DNA from: Clostridia bacterium
Lineage (GTDB): Bacteria; Bacillota; Clostridia; Oscillospirales; CAG-272
Assembly: GCA_017468385.1 (NCBI GenBank)
Contig: JAFUIQ010000052.1
Coordinates: 1-64,000, forward strand
Direction of reading: 5' to 3'
DNA: 64,000 nt
Part shown: positions 16,048 to 24,776 of the stretch, piece by piece
How the letters are laid out: each line of letters begins with the position of its first letter
Numbering within the stretch: the stretch's first letter is position 1
Program-made: the position numbers and the translations under genes
The notes under the pieces: generated by a model
Seen by the model: only the letters and a program-made list of their open reading frames with translations
Told to the model about the DNA's origin: nothing
The model's database searches: none

Positions 16048-16056
16048 GGTAACCTC

Positions 16057-17181
16057 CTAAAAACGCACACGGATAATCAGTGCCATAATGAACACAAACA
16101 ACACCGCGGCAAGGGCTGTTACAGCCAGTATGTACCCGAACACACCCTGTATTTCCGTGAGAAGTCTTCCCTCCTTTTCACACCCCAACAGTTCCGCCGT
16201 GACTTGTGCTGCGCCTACAGCCGCACGCTGGAGAATCAATTGGAGAATGGACGGCAGCAGGAGCAGAATCATCACCAGTATCCCCATAGTGCCGCAGGTG
16301 TTTTTGATTACATTCATGCTTCCGGCCACCGTTCCGACGGCATCCGCCAGTGCGTTTCCCACCAGGGGAATAAAGCTCCCCAGAGCGAATTTTGCTGTTT
16401 TCATGGAAAAGGAATCGACGCTCAGAGCCATGGCGTTCTGTATACCGATCAACACGGACAAAAGCAAAGTCACAAGGGAGAGCGACCATACGAAGAATTT
16501 TCGTATACATCTGCCCAAACTATCCAGCCGCACACCGCTGCCAACATGACCGATCATCCCTAAGGCATACAGCACCCGGATCATCGGCAGAAACACCCCA
16601 TCCAGAATATTTTGAAACAATGTATAAACCAGCATCAACGATGCATTCACCGTGGCGGCAGTTGTGAGATTCCCGGATGAAACAAACAGCGCACACATGA
16701 TGGGCGTAATTCCATTGGTAAGTGACACAAGCATGGAAAAGAACTGTTCGCTCAAAACGGAGACGGATTGCAGAACTGGCGTCAGGCACAGAACCAGACA
16801 CACGGTACTGCACAAATCCATGGCGTCAGACAAGCTTTCGCTGAAAAATGAGTTTTGCAAGCGGCGGAATACAGCGGTGACGATCAAAATCCCCAACACT
16901 TGCGTATATGTGCTCAGCGCAGATGGCCATACGGCCTGGATTTCTTTCCATACAGCGTCGATATAATAGGAGACGGAATAGGTTTCCCGCATGGTATCAA
17001 GTCCGTCAGGAGCAGTCAGGATTTCATGAAAATCGGTCCGCATTTCCTCCGGTATAGTGGCGGCAAAGCCGTCCAGCTCCTCACGGAATTCGTGGACGAT
17101 CTCCCCCTCGGCCGCACATACGGGACTGGCGCACAGTCCTATCAACAGGCACACAAAGCCAAGAATCCGTCCTATTTTCAT
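16057..17181 (-). CDS. spoIIIAE: Stage III sporulation protein AE
   Basis: A 374-residue polytopic membrane protein with a cleavable-looking signal peptide (MKIGRILGFVCLLIGLCASP, Ala-rich site) and about seven later membrane helices. Conserved words such as FIPLVGNALADAVGTVAGSM identify SpoIIIAE, the largest integral protein of the mother-cell SpoIIIA complex, possibly its channel subunit. The start at 17181 overlaps the spoIIIAD stop by four bases (ATGA), so the two are translationally coupled. Upstream in-frame sequence is only antisense-free read-through of the AD region in another frame. Confidence 0.9.
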   Translation of the reverse strand: MKIGRILGFVCLLIGLCASPVCAAEGEIVHEFREELDGFAATIPEEMRTDFHEILTAPDGLDTMRETYSVSYYIDAVWKEIQAVWPSALSTYTQVLGILIVTAVFRRLQNSFFSESLSDAMDLCSTVCLVLCLTPVLQSVSVLSEQFFSMLVSLTNGITPIMCALFVSSGNLTTAATVNASLMLVYTLFQNILDGVFLPMIRVLYALGMIGHVGSGVRLDSLGRCIRKFFVWSLSLVTLLLSVLIGIQNAMALSVDSFSMKTAKFALGSFIPLVGNALADAVGTVAGSMNVIKNTCGTMGILVMILLLLPSILQLILQRAAVGAAQVTAELLGCEKEGRLLTEIQGVFGYILAVTALAAVLFVFIMALIIRVRF

Positions 17182-17561
17182 GTGAGAAACTGATCCGCAA
17201 TATCCAGAAGACGCATCACAAGCGGGAGAGACAGCAGCGTGATCTCCACTTTGCCCATGATTTCTATTTGCGAAGCCAGTGTTCCTTCTCCCGCTTCGGT
17301 ACAAATATCCGATGCAACTCGCACCAAGGCGGCAATCCCCAACGCCTTGAAGAGTACGGATACAACATCGCTGTATGCGCTGTTTTGTACCATATCGGTT
17401 AGGACTGCGGCGGCCTCGCGGATACGCCCGCCGGTGACTGTAAACATCAAAATCACAGCCGCAACGCCTACCAGCGAAGCCATCTCTTTTTGCTGTGACC
17501 GCAAGCACAGAACAAAGCACACCGCTGTCACGGCGATACATAGGACCTTCCACATTTTCAC
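17178..17561 (-). CDS. spoIIIAD: Stage III sporulation protein AD
   Basis: A 127-residue membrane protein with three to four helices, beginning MKMWKVLCIAVTAVCFVLCL and containing VLFKALGIAALVRVASDICTE, a strong family signature. With SpoIIIAC it forms a small membrane pair in the SpoIIIA secretion-like complex. Its start overlaps the spoIIIAC stop by four bases and its stop overlaps the spoIIIAE start by four, tight coupling typical of this operon. Confidence 0.9.
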   Translation of the reverse strand: MKMWKVLCIAVTAVCFVLCLRSQQKEMASLVGVAAVILMFTVTGGRIREAAAVLTDMVQNSAYSDVVSVLFKALGIAALVRVASDICTEAGEGTLASQIEIMGKVEITLLSLPLVMRLLDIADQFLT

Positions 17562-17752
17562 AAACCAAAAACAGATCGCAAAGCGGAGATCATCCCCCGC
17601 ATTTGATCCAGAATAAGCAAAAACACGATAATGATGCCGGCAATGGACACAAGCATCGCCTGATCATCCCGACCGGTGCGGCTGAGGATCTGGCATGTGG
17701 CCGCGACCAGTATGCCGATACCGGCGACTTTTAGAATAATCCCAACTTCCAT
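17558..17752 (-). CDS. spoIIIAC: Stage III sporulation protein AC
   Basis: A 64-residue protein with two membrane helices, MEVGIILKVAGIGILVAATC and the segment following GRDDQAM. The GRDDQAMLVSIAG turn is characteristic of SpoIIIAC. Length is exactly as expected. It lies 16 bases after spoIIIAB and overlaps spoIIIAD by four. Confidence 0.92.
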   Translation of the reverse strand: MEVGIILKVAGIGILVAATCQILSRTGRDDQAMLVSIAGIIIVFLLILDQMRGMISALRSVFGL

Positions 17753-17768
17753 GTGTGCGTTCTATCCT

Positions 17769-18242
17769 TTACAAAAACAGTACAACAAGTGAAAACGCGA
17801 GCATGATCGGCAGTAACGTGTACAATTTCCGGTGAGCGGCATATTCGTTTTCCGCCCGCAGTACACTTTCGGTCAATTGCGCTGCGGTATATGCGCACAG
17901 CTTCAGCGCATCTGCGCGGTATTCTGCGCCCAACTGACAGACAAAATGCATAAACAGTTTTTTATCCTGCCCTCGCAAAGAATTCGATATGCATGACACA
18001 CCGGTGCAGAAATCTGTATTCTTTTGAACAAACCGCTCCACATGAAAATCCGAGTCGTCGAAGTCCGACAGTATATCCGCAGTTTGAACATCGAATAATT
18101 CGATTTTTTGCTGTGCGTGCCGCACGACAAGCAACGCACACTGAAGAGCACGCAGGTGATGCCGCTCATTGGCCCGCAGATACTGGCCGGACAGAACCGC
18201 CGCCGCCAAAAGCAGAGCCGCGCCCGCTATTTGTACGATCAA
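17769..18242 (-). CDS. spoIIIAB: Stage III sporulation protein AB
   Basis: A 157-residue protein with an N-terminal membrane helix, a mostly helical soluble domain (LRALQCALLVVRHAQQKIEL) and a C-terminal hydrophobic helix, the arrangement of SpoIIIAB, which resembles type II secretion GspF-like proteins. The start is TTG at 18242, sharing TTGA with the spoIIIAA stop; AAAGGAG six bases upstream decides it. Longer in-frame readings run through the spoIIIAA gene and are rejected. Confidence 0.88.
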   Translation of the reverse strand: MIVQIAGAALLLAAAVLSGQYLRANERHHLRALQCALLVVRHAQQKIELFDVQTADILSDFDDSDFHVERFVQKNTDFCTGVSCISNSLRGQDKKLFMHFVCQLGAEYRADALKLCAYTAAQLTESVLRAENEYAAHRKLYTLLPIMLAFSLVVLFL

Positions 18243-19102
18243 GGTTTCTCTCCTTTTTGGATCACATGGATCATTTGTCCGTCCACGCGCCGAAGCCCTA
18301 CGTATGCATGAAATATGTTGTTCTCCATCAGTTCCTTTATAGGGCCCTTTCGCCGTAAATCCGCCAATGAATTTCCGTGCGCCGATGCGATCACCGCCAC
18401 GCCGGACGATGCACACAGCATGACAGCCCGGGCGTCCGCCTCTGTGGCTATCTCGTCGCACAGAACGAACTGTGGGTTCATGGTGCGCACCGCCATCTCC
18501 ATCCCCAAAGTCCGCGGGTAACCGCTGAAAATATCCAAATATTCTCCTTCCAATCCGGCGCACAGCTCAAAACGCGTGTCGATGACGGATGTGCGGTAGG
18601 GAGCGCGTGCATCGGTAAGCATAACGGCCAATTCACGCAAAGCGGTGGTTTTTCCTGCACCGGGCACAGACCAGATCAGTATACTGCGCGGCACGGCATC
18701 CTCGGTGGCAAAAGGATAGATATCATCGGCGCATCCGGGGAACCGGCGCGGAACCCGTATGCACAGCGATGTGATATCCGTTACGCAATCGATACGGCCG
18801 TCGTGACACACAGCGCGTCCGGACACACCCACGCGAAATCCGTCCTGTGTAAAAATGTACCCCTGTCGGATCGTTTCCGCATGTGCATACAAAGAATTTC
18901 CGCATAATTTCATCACGGTTTCCCGAAGCATATCCGCTCCGCAAACGGTCGCAGTTGTGACGTGCCTGCCGCCCCAAACCAGTACAACACGTCCATTCCT
19001 ATACAATCGAATCTCATCCGGTGAGTTTCCCTGCAGCGCCGCCGCATTTCTGACAGCGTCTGCTATGGAATCTGGAAAACAGGTAAGAATACGATGCAGC
19101 AT
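18239..19102 (-). CDS. spoIIIAA: Stage III sporulation ATPase AA
   Basis: A 287-residue cytoplasmic ATPase related to secretion ATPases, energising the SpoIIIA channel in the mother cell. Walker A is WSVPGAGKTTALRELA and a Walker B-like strand ends in FVLCDEIATEADA; SAHGNSLADL follows. The family's GVSGRAVCHDGRI region precedes the nucleotide site. I place the start at 19102 (MLHRILTCFPDSI) because GAGGGGGA lies seven bases upstream, whereas an ATG eleven codons earlier has none and falls in the promoter region. Confidence 0.92.
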   Translation of the reverse strand: MLHRILTCFPDSIADAVRNAAALQGNSPDEIRLYRNGRVVLVWGGRHVTTATVCGADMLRETVMKLCGNSLYAHAETIRQGYIFTQDGFRVGVSGRAVCHDGRIDCVTDITSLCIRVPRRFPGCADDIYPFATEDAVPRSILIWSVPGAGKTTALRELAVMLTDARAPYRTSVIDTRFELCAGLEGEYLDIFSGYPRTLGMEMAVRTMNPQFVLCDEIATEADARAVMLCASSGVAVIASAHGNSLADLRRKGPIKELMENNIFHAYVGLRRVDGQMIHVIQKGEKP

Positions 19103-19130
19103 GCACTTCCCCCTCAGGCTCGGATATCCA

Positions 19131-19158
19131 ATCATATGCGGACGAGCCGGATTTATGA
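19131..19158 (-). promoter_or_regulatory. Possible sigma-E promoter of spoIIIA
   Basis: On the minus strand TCATAAA (19158-19152), 13 bases, CATATGAT (19138-19131). The -10 agrees with the sigma-E form CATAnnnT at most positions; the operon is sigma-E-controlled in Bacillus. The match is imperfect. Confidence 0.4.
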
Positions 19159-19162
19159 CAGC

Positions 19163-19200
19163 ACAAAAAAAGAGCCGCTGCCAATGCAGCGACTCTTTAA
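19163..19200 (-). terminator. Terminator of rplU-prp-rpmA
   Basis: On the minus strand AGAGTCGCTGC, ATTG, GCAGCGGCTCT and seven T residues, thirteen bases after the rpmA stop. It separates the ribosomal operon from spoIIIA. Confidence 0.9.
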
Positions 19201-19213
19201 CGCATTATGTGAA

Positions 19214-19492
19214 TTAGTCGGCGTAAACGCTTACACGTCTTCTGCCGTTTGCGATGTGCTCGAACTTAACCTTACCGTCAACGAGAGCGAACAGGGTGTC
19301 ATCCTTACCGCGGCCTACATTTACGCCGGGATGAATGTGAGTGCCTCTCTGGCGGATGATGATGTTGCCGGCGATTACATGCTGACCGTCAGCAGTCTTA
19401 ACGCCAAGTCGCTTGGACTCGCTGTCACGACCGTTCTTAGTAGAACCAACACCTTTTTTATGAGCAAAAAATTGCAAACTGATGCGAATCAT
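19214..19492 (-). CDS. rpmA: Ribosomal protein bL27 with Prp-cleaved leader
   Basis: A 92-residue large-subunit protein near the peptidyl-transferase centre. It begins MIRISLQFF and then [18 protein letters not shown], the conserved L27 body. The nine-residue extension ending LQFF matches the Firmicute cleavage site that exposes the AHKKG N-terminus, and the protease that does this, Prp, is encoded immediately upstream. GGAGG precedes the ATG. It is the last gene before a strong terminator. Confidence 0.96.
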   Translation of the reverse strand: MIRISLQFFAHKKGVGSTKNGRDSESKRLGVKTADGQHVIAGNIIIRQRGTHIHPGVNVGRGKDDTLFALVDGKVKFEHIANGRRRVSVYAD

Positions 19493-19528
19493 GGTAATAT
19501 CCTCCGTTAAAATTTGGATTTCCGGTAA

Positions 19529-19879
19529 TCAGTCGTCTTGAATCTCGACATCCAGATAATCGTAATACTCTTCTGTCAAATCACAAAGCTGATAGTAATA
19601 ACCCATAAACAAGCCGGCCACAGCATAGCGCTTGTTCTCTTCCGCACCGGAGTCCGGAAGCGCACAAGGAGCTTTCACAGTAATATCAGCAGTTCCTTCG
19701 CTGATGGTGTATTCAACATCGGATGCGTAGGCAACTTCAATGGTGTTCAGAAGAAGCATCGTCATGGCAGAAAGCGCCGCGCAAAGAATATCATTGCCGC
19801 TGTCCGCATATCCGGTATGTCCATGTTCTTCGAAACCGTAGAAAACGCCGTCGCGCCGATAGAAAATTACTTTCGTCAT
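19529..19879 (-). CDS. prp: Ribosomal-processing cysteine protease Prp
   Basis: A 116-residue cysteine protease that trims the N-terminus of L27. The active-site pair is visible: His21 in EEHGHTGYADSG and Cys33 in DILCAALSAM, spaced as in characterised Prp enzymes. It sits between rplU and rpmA, the usual Firmicute order. The C-terminal 25 residues are acidic. Confidence 0.93.
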   Translation of the reverse strand: MTKVIFYRRDGVFYGFEEHGHTGYADSGNDILCAALSAMTMLLLNTIEVAYASDVEYTISEGTADITVKAPCALPDSGAEENKRYAVAGLFMGYYYQLCDLTEEYYDYLDVEIQDD

Positions 19880-19908
19880 GCTATGACACCGTCCTTATCG
19901 CAAAGGAC

Positions 19909-20220
19909 TTACGCCTCGATCTTTTCGATCTGAAGCTTGGTGTACGGCTGTCTGTGACCCATCTTAGTCTTCTCGTTCTTCTTGGGCTTGTAGGTCATAA
20001 CGTAGATCTTCTTGCCTTTGCCGTTCTTAACAACATTGGCTGTAACCTTTGCACCTGCAACTACGGGGTTACCAACTTTGAAGCCATCATTGCCGGAGAT
20101 CGCCAGAACACGATCAAACTCAACCTTGGAACCTGCTTCAACATCAAGTTTCTCAACGAAGATGATATCTCCTTCGTTAACCTTGTACTGCTTTCCGCCA
20201 GTCTCGATTACTGCAAACAC
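19909..20220 (-). CDS. rplU: Ribosomal protein bL21
   Basis: A 103-residue large-subunit protein. [15 protein letters not shown] at the start and [13 protein letters not shown] [16 protein letters not shown] at the end are family hallmarks. The start is GTG at 20220 (read as MFAVIETGG), with AGAGGTG six bases upstream; three earlier codons would include the ribosome site. It heads the rplU-prp-rpmA operon under the promoter at 20302-20330. Confidence 0.95.
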   Translation of the reverse strand: MFAVIETGGKQYKVNEGDIIFVEKLDVEAGSKVEFDRVLAISGNDGFKVGNPVVAGAKVTANVVKNGKGKKIYVMTYKPKKNEKTKMGHRQPYTKLQIEKIEA

Positions 20221-20296
20221 GAAAAGCACCTCTCTTTCATATATGACTCGCTAAGGTGGGCAGCGCGAAGCTTTTCATACCCCCATTATGCGGCAG
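20221..20296 (-). promoter_or_regulatory. rplU leader, candidate L21-binding element
   Basis: About 75 bases of untranslated leader between the promoter and rplU. A short hairpin CGCT...AGCG and a C-rich loop are visible. Firmicute rplU transcripts often carry an L21 autoregulatory leader; assignment here rests on position. Confidence 0.4.
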
Positions 20297-20301
20297 AATA
20301 T

Positions 20302-20330
20302 AGTATATCATTTTCCGGCATATCTGTCAA
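20302..20330 (-). promoter_or_regulatory. Promoter of rplU operon
   Basis: On the minus strand TTGACA (20330-20325), 17 bases, TATACT (20307-20302): near consensus. Confidence 0.8.
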
Positions 20331-20346
20331 GATATAATCGAAAAAA

Positions 20347-21207
20347 TTATTTTTTTCTTGCAGCAAAGGATTTTGCTGCGGTCAGAGTGTTTTTCAGAAG
20401 CATGGTAATGGTCATGGGACCCACTCCGCCGGGTACCGGCGTGATCATAGATGCGACGGATTCTACAGCAGCGAAATCCACGTCCCCGCACAATTTTCCC
20501 TCTGCATTGCGGTTCATGCCCACATCAATTACCACGGCCCCCGGCTTGACCATATCGGCGGTGATAAAGTTGGCACGTCCCACGGCAACTACCAGAATAT
20601 CCGCGCGGCGGGTAACCTCGGCCAGATTCCTGGTGCGGGAGTGACAGATCGTGACTGTGCCGTTCGCATGAAGCAAAAGCATGGCCATGGGCTTGCCGAC
20701 GATGTTGCTGCGGCCAACCACCACGCACTCCTTCCCTGCCGGATCCACGCCCTCATATTTCAGGAGCTCCATTACACCGGCGGGTGTGCACGGCAGAAAC
20801 TCGAAGTTGCCGATCATGATCTTGCCCACGTTTTCTGCGTGGAATGCATCCACATCCTTGTGGGGCGGGATGGCGCGCAGAACGGCCTCCTCGGAAATAT
20901 GCTTGGGCAGCGGCAGCTGCACAAGGATTCCGTGAACCATATCGTCCTTCACAAGACCGTCGATCACCGAAAGCAGTTCTTCCTCGGTGGTCTGCTCGTG
21001 CATCTCGATCACGCGGGAAGCAAAGCCCACTTCCTCGCAAGCACGCTTTTTATTGCGCACATACACCTGCGATGCGGGATCTTCACCCACAATAATTACG
21101 GTGAGTCCGGGAGCAAAGCCATGCTCGTCCACAAATTGTTTGGTTTCTTTGGCGATCTCCCCGCGCACTGCGGCGGAAATCTTTTTTCCGTCAATGATTT
21201 GAGCCAT
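20347..21207 (-). CDS. folD: Bifunctional methylene-THF dehydrogenase/cyclohydrolase
   Basis: A 286-residue cytoplasmic enzyme of one-carbon metabolism: it oxidises 5,10-methylene-THF with NADP and hydrolyses the methenyl product to 10-formyl-THF. Signatures are YVRNKKRACEEVG (catalytic Lys), VVGRSNIVGKPMAMLL (NADP site) and TPVPGGVGPMTITMLL. Its start overlaps the lgt stop by 17 bases. Length is normal. Confidence 0.95.
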   Translation of the reverse strand: MAQIIDGKKISAAVRGEIAKETKQFVDEHGFAPGLTVIIVGEDPASQVYVRNKKRACEEVGFASRVIEMHEQTTEEELLSVIDGLVKDDMVHGILVQLPLPKHISEEAVLRAIPPHKDVDAFHAENVGKIMIGNFEFLPCTPAGVMELLKYEGVDPAGKECVVVGRSNIVGKPMAMLLLHANGTVTICHSRTRNLAEVTRRADILVVAVGRANFITADMVKPGAVVIDVGMNRNAEGKLCGDVDFAAVESVASMITPVPGGVGPMTITMLLKNTLTAAKSFAARKK

Positions 21208-22108
21208 CTTTTTTTACCTCTCTATCTTCCTCATCGGGCGTGTTCGCATCATCTGCTAAGCTTGCCCGCATTTTTGCCTTTCTGAAATTCCAGATGAGCA
21301 GAATCATACCCACAACGAAAGTAACCAATCCCACCATTTGGGACACTCGGATACTTCCGATATACAAGCTATCTGTGCGCAATCCTTCGATCAGCATCCG
21401 TCCGAAGCCGTACCAAGTCATGTAGGTCAAAAACATCTGACCGTGGAATTTCTTCTTTTTGTACAGATAGGTGATCAGAATCAGTCCCACCAGATTCCAC
21501 AGAGATTCGTAGAGGAAGGTGGGGTGGACAAATTTTTCCGAGACAAAAGATGCGGCGTCATCGAAGGAGTACAGAATGCCCATACGCCACGGCAATGTGG
21601 TTTCCGCACCGTAGGCCTCCACGTTCACGAAATTGCCCCAGCGGCCGATGATCTGTCCTACCATCACGGCAGGTCCCGCTATATCGGCAATCACAGAAAA
21701 GCGGATGCGCTTCTTCCGCGCCACCACAATAGCCGTCAGGAAGCCGGCAATGATGCCTCCGTAAATGGCCAACCCGCCGTTCCAGACCGCTATGATATTG
21801 TACAGCGTACCGGTGAGGTTCTTCCAGAACGTGCCGTTTGTGACGAGGTACTGGTCAAACTCCATGATTACATAGTACAGACGTGCGCCGATGACCCCGG
21901 CAATGATCAGAAACAGCGCCAGATCGATGATATCGTCCGTTTTGACACGCTCAAATTTGGCATGCCACAGCGCGTACAGCACGGCCAGGATCATACCGCA
22001 TGTAATGATCAGTCCATACCAGTTCACATTCACGCCGAACAGAGAAAACGCCACACGATCCATATGGAACGGCTCAATTCCCAATCCGGGAAAAGATACG
22101 TACGTCAT
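21191..22108 (-). CDS. lgt: Prolipoprotein diacylglyceryl transferase
   Basis: A 305-residue polytopic membrane enzyme transferring diacylglycerol from phosphatidylglycerol to the lipobox Cys of prolipoproteins. The signature GRWGNFVNVEAYG is intact, along with VWNGGLAIYGG and YESLWNLVG. About seven helices are visible. The C-terminal 35 residues form a charged tail rich in Asp, Glu and Lys that exceeds the E. coli length. It overlaps folD by 17 bases and starts four bases within the M16 gene end (ATGA-type overlap). Several lipoproteins in this window would be its substrates. Confidence 0.94.
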   Translation of the reverse strand: MTYVSFPGLGIEPFHMDRVAFSLFGVNVNWYGLIITCGMILAVLYALWHAKFERVKTDDIIDLALFLIIAGVIGARLYYVIMEFDQYLVTNGTFWKNLTGTLYNIIAVWNGGLAIYGGIIAGFLTAIVVARKKRIRFSVIADIAGPAVMVGQIIGRWGNFVNVEAYGAETTLPWRMGILYSFDDAASFVSEKFVHPTFLYESLWNLVGLILITYLYKKKKFHGQMFLTYMTWYGFGRMLIEGLRTDSLYIGSIRVSQMVGLVTFVVGMILLIWNFRKAKMRASLADDANTPDEEDREVKKDGSNH

Positions 22109-23412
22109 TTGTCAGCCTCCTTATTATTTTGTATTGGCATGATTACGGCCATAGCCGTTCTTTCTTCACAGAACAAACTGCGCAGGACACGGTTGGCATC
22201 CTCCAATGTGATGGACGCAATGATCTGCGGCTCGTCCAGCGGATCTTCCCCGTCCAGGATGGTGTCCATCATATTGTGACAGATTTCCGACGCGTCATCA
22301 AATGAGGACACGCAGTTGGCATACAGCACCCGCTTGCACCGCTCAAATGCCGCGGGATCTACGCCATCCTTCTGCACCTGCGCCAGATAGGAAATGTATT
22401 TTTCATATACAGTCTCGGGATCCTTGGATTCGCCGGAGATCACATTGTGAGAAAACTCCAGACAATGCGTAAACCCATAGGACATCGACGAGGATATCCA
22501 GCCGTTCTCGTACAAATCGTTCCGGAACGGGGATGAGCGGGAAAACAGCACGTCATTCAGTATATCCATAATGCACTGCTTTTTCATCCGCTCCCGGGGG
22601 TTCTCGGAAATATCGATATCTTTCACGCCGATGCAGAACAGCGGCTTGGACACCTGCATCTGCTGCACGAACCGTTTTTCCGCAAGCGCCGCCGGCTCCG
22701 CTTCCCGCAGGACTTCAAAGGACGCCTCCGGTGCGGCGGTGAGCACCTGATCCGCCACCTCGATTACAGCCTCCGGTGTCACGTTGCCGCATACAAACAA
22801 GGCCATATTGTGCAGATTATAGAACACACTGTGGGCACGCCGGAGCGTGTCGGCAGTGATATCGGCAATACTTTCCACCGTTCCCGCCACGCGGATGCGC
22901 TGGTTGTTCTTCCGATAGAGCGACTGCATCAGGCCATAGTACAAAGCGTCCGACGGCTGATCCTCCGACATCTTAATCTCCTGGGCGATGATCTCCTTTT
23001 CCCGCTGCACGGATTCTTCCGTGAAGTGGGGATGGGCCACCATATCAAGAAGAATGGCCAGAGACTCCTCGAATTCCTCCGTACAGGAGAACAGATAGCA
23101 CGTGGTCAGCGAGGATGTGAACGCATTGGCGTCCGCGCCGGTTTCCGCAAAATAATCGAATGCGTCCGACCCGTCCTCCATCTCGAACATTTTGTGCTCC
23201 AGAAAATGGGCGGTGCCATCGGGGATAGCGGTGTATTCCTTCTCACCGGCCAGACGGAAATGCCGATCGGCCGCGCCGTAGTTGACGGCGATAGAGGCAA
23301 AAGTCGTGGACACATCCTTGGGGTACACGTAAATATCCAATCCGCTTTTGTGCGGGATTTTGTAATACATTTCTCCCAGCAGACTGCTGATTTGCAGAGC
23401 GGTTTCACGCAC
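22105..23412 (-). CDS. M16 zinc peptidase (YmfH-like)
   Basis: A 435-residue insulinase-family protein. The inverted zinc motif HxxEH is present as HFLEH (in TAHFLEHKMFEMEDGSDAF), and a downstream Glu lies about 75 residues later, as expected for M16. The second half is the non-catalytic M16C-type lobe. Bacillus ymfH and ymfF form a similar tandem pair; the partner here is the gene at 23405-24613, whose stop overlaps this start by eight bases. Substrates are not known; a peptide-processing role at or inside the membrane is likely. Confidence 0.88.
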   Translation of the reverse strand: MRETALQISSLLGEMYYKIPHKSGLDIYVYPKDVSTTFASIAVNYGAADRHFRLAGEKEYTAIPDGTAHFLEHKMFEMEDGSDAFDYFAETGADANAFTSSLTTCYLFSCTEEFEESLAILLDMVAHPHFTEESVQREKEIIAQEIKMSEDQPSDALYYGLMQSLYRKNNQRIRVAGTVESIADITADTLRRAHSVFYNLHNMALFVCGNVTPEAVIEVADQVLTAAPEASFEVLREAEPAALAEKRFVQQMQVSKPLFCIGVKDIDISENPRERMKKQCIMDILNDVLFSRSSPFRNDLYENGWISSSMSYGFTHCLEFSHNVISGESKDPETVYEKYISYLAQVQKDGVDPAAFERCKRVLYANCVSSFDDASEICHNMMDTILDGEDPLDEPQIIASITLEDANRVLRSLFCEERTAMAVIMPIQNNKEADK

Positions 23413-24613
23413 GATCCGTCACCTCCCCACCTGTGCCTTCCATGAAATATACCGTATCCAACAGTATTTTCTGCGCCGCTGAAGCGATGTCGTCTTTCGT
23501 CACACTTTCGATATGATCGATTTCCTCCTCAGGAGACACCGACCGCCCGGACAGCATACGCCCCAGCCACCACATCTCAAGCGAGGTGGGCTCATCGTAG
23601 ATCTGGCGGATGGCCGATCGCAAAGATTTCCGGGCCGCGTCCAACTCCGCATCCGCAATCGCCCCGGCACGAATCTCATCCAGCTGACGGAGAATCTCCG
23701 CCTGCGCCTCCGCTTTCTTTTTGGCATCGATGCCGCAGTTCACCATCATGGTTCCCTTGATCAGATCCATGGAGGAGGAACAGTAGTAGCACAAACCCAG
23801 TTTTTCACGGACATGCATGAAAAGCCGGGACACAGGACCACTGCCGAAGATTTCGTTCAGCATAAGCATAACGGCACGGCCGCCATCCGCTTCTGTGGTT
23901 CCGGTACGGAATCCAAGGGACAGCTTGCTCTGCTGCGCCGGGTGTTCTTCCCTTACTTCCCGCACCGACTGCACTTCCCGCACCACTTCGGTGGAGAGGG
24001 GCAAAATATCCCCACGCGAAATCCCGCTGAACGCCCGGGAGAACGTCTCCATTACGCGGCCTTCCCCGCCGCGACCCACGTAAAAGATCTCACAGCGCGA
24101 TCTGGCCAGCATACGCTGATAGGCCGCGTACACGCTCTCCGGGGATGCGGCCTCAACGTCCGCCATAGAGCCGACTGCGGAGATACCGTACCGCTCACGG
24201 CGGCACATTTCCTGATTGCATCGGAACGGCGCGTAATTATTCTTGTTGTTGATCAGCGCACGGATTCCGTCCATGGTATCATTCTTGGCATGATCGGTAA
24301 AGGGGGCCGAAAAGCCGTTACCCTCGGTAATGGGATCAAACCACAGATCACACAGAACGTCCAAAGCACCGCCCAGCACATCCGTCCCATCAGGAACCAT
24401 GGAGTTGTCCAGCATCCACGCGCTCTGGCAGATCACCTGGGTCTCGCCCCGTTTGAACACGCGATTGCGGCTGAGTGACAGGTTATATAGTGATTGACAG
24501 TGCTCCGCCAAAGCCATGGCGCCGGGACAGCGCACGCATCCCTGGGAAAGAATCCGCGGAACAAGGGCATTTTCCGCCGCTGTGGATGCATCCAGGGGAG
24601 TAAAGAAATTCAT
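23405..24613 (-). CDS. M16-like partner protein (YmfF-like), HxxEH absent
   Basis: At least 402 residues of M16 fold: MNFFTPLDASTAAENALVPR at the N-terminus and a C-terminal lobe with FGSGPVSRLFMHVREKLGLC. No HxxEH is visible where the active site should be, so it is probably a catalytically inactive partner of the adjacent HxxEH-bearing gene, as in the YmfF/YmfH pair. The coordinates use the first in-frame ATG. Upstream, 25 more codons are open and family-like (VQIAEGVYLNYISQSRFKTN), but the only ATG with a ribosome site (24695) is one base out of frame; see findings. Its stop overlaps the next gene by eight bases. Confidence 0.8.
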   Translation of the reverse strand: MNFFTPLDASTAAENALVPRILSQGCVRCPGAMALAEHCQSLYNLSLSRNRVFKRGETQVICQSAWMLDNSMVPDGTDVLGGALDVLCDLWFDPITEGNGFSAPFTDHAKNDTMDGIRALINNKNNYAPFRCNQEMCRRERYGISAVGSMADVEAASPESVYAAYQRMLARSRCEIFYVGRGGEGRVMETFSRAFSGISRGDILPLSTEVVREVQSVREVREEHPAQQSKLSLGFRTGTTEADGGRAVMLMLNEIFGSGPVSRLFMHVREKLGLCYYCSSSMDLIKGTMMVNCGIDAKKKAEAQAEILRQLDEIRAGAIADAELDAARKSLRSAIRQIYDEPTSLEMWWLGRMLSGRSVSPEEEIDHIESVTKDDIASAAQKILLDTVYFMEGTGGEVTDRA

Positions 24614-24741
24614 AGTCAGATAATTCGTTTTGAAACGGGATTGGGATATATAGTTCAGATAAACGCCCTCAGCAATTTGTACACGTATGTTTCATCACCT
24701 CACAGCCATAGGCGGACGCCAAATAGGCGCACTATGCAGAA

Positions 24742-24770
24742 AGGCGGCTGTCAACCTTCCACAACCGCCT
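24742..24770 (-). terminator. Hairpin after asnA
   Basis: AGGCGG and CCGCCT flank a 17-base loop just past the asnA stop at 24777, with TTTCTG on the minus-strand side. The stem is short. Confidence 0.5.
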
Positions 24771-24776
24771 ATATTG

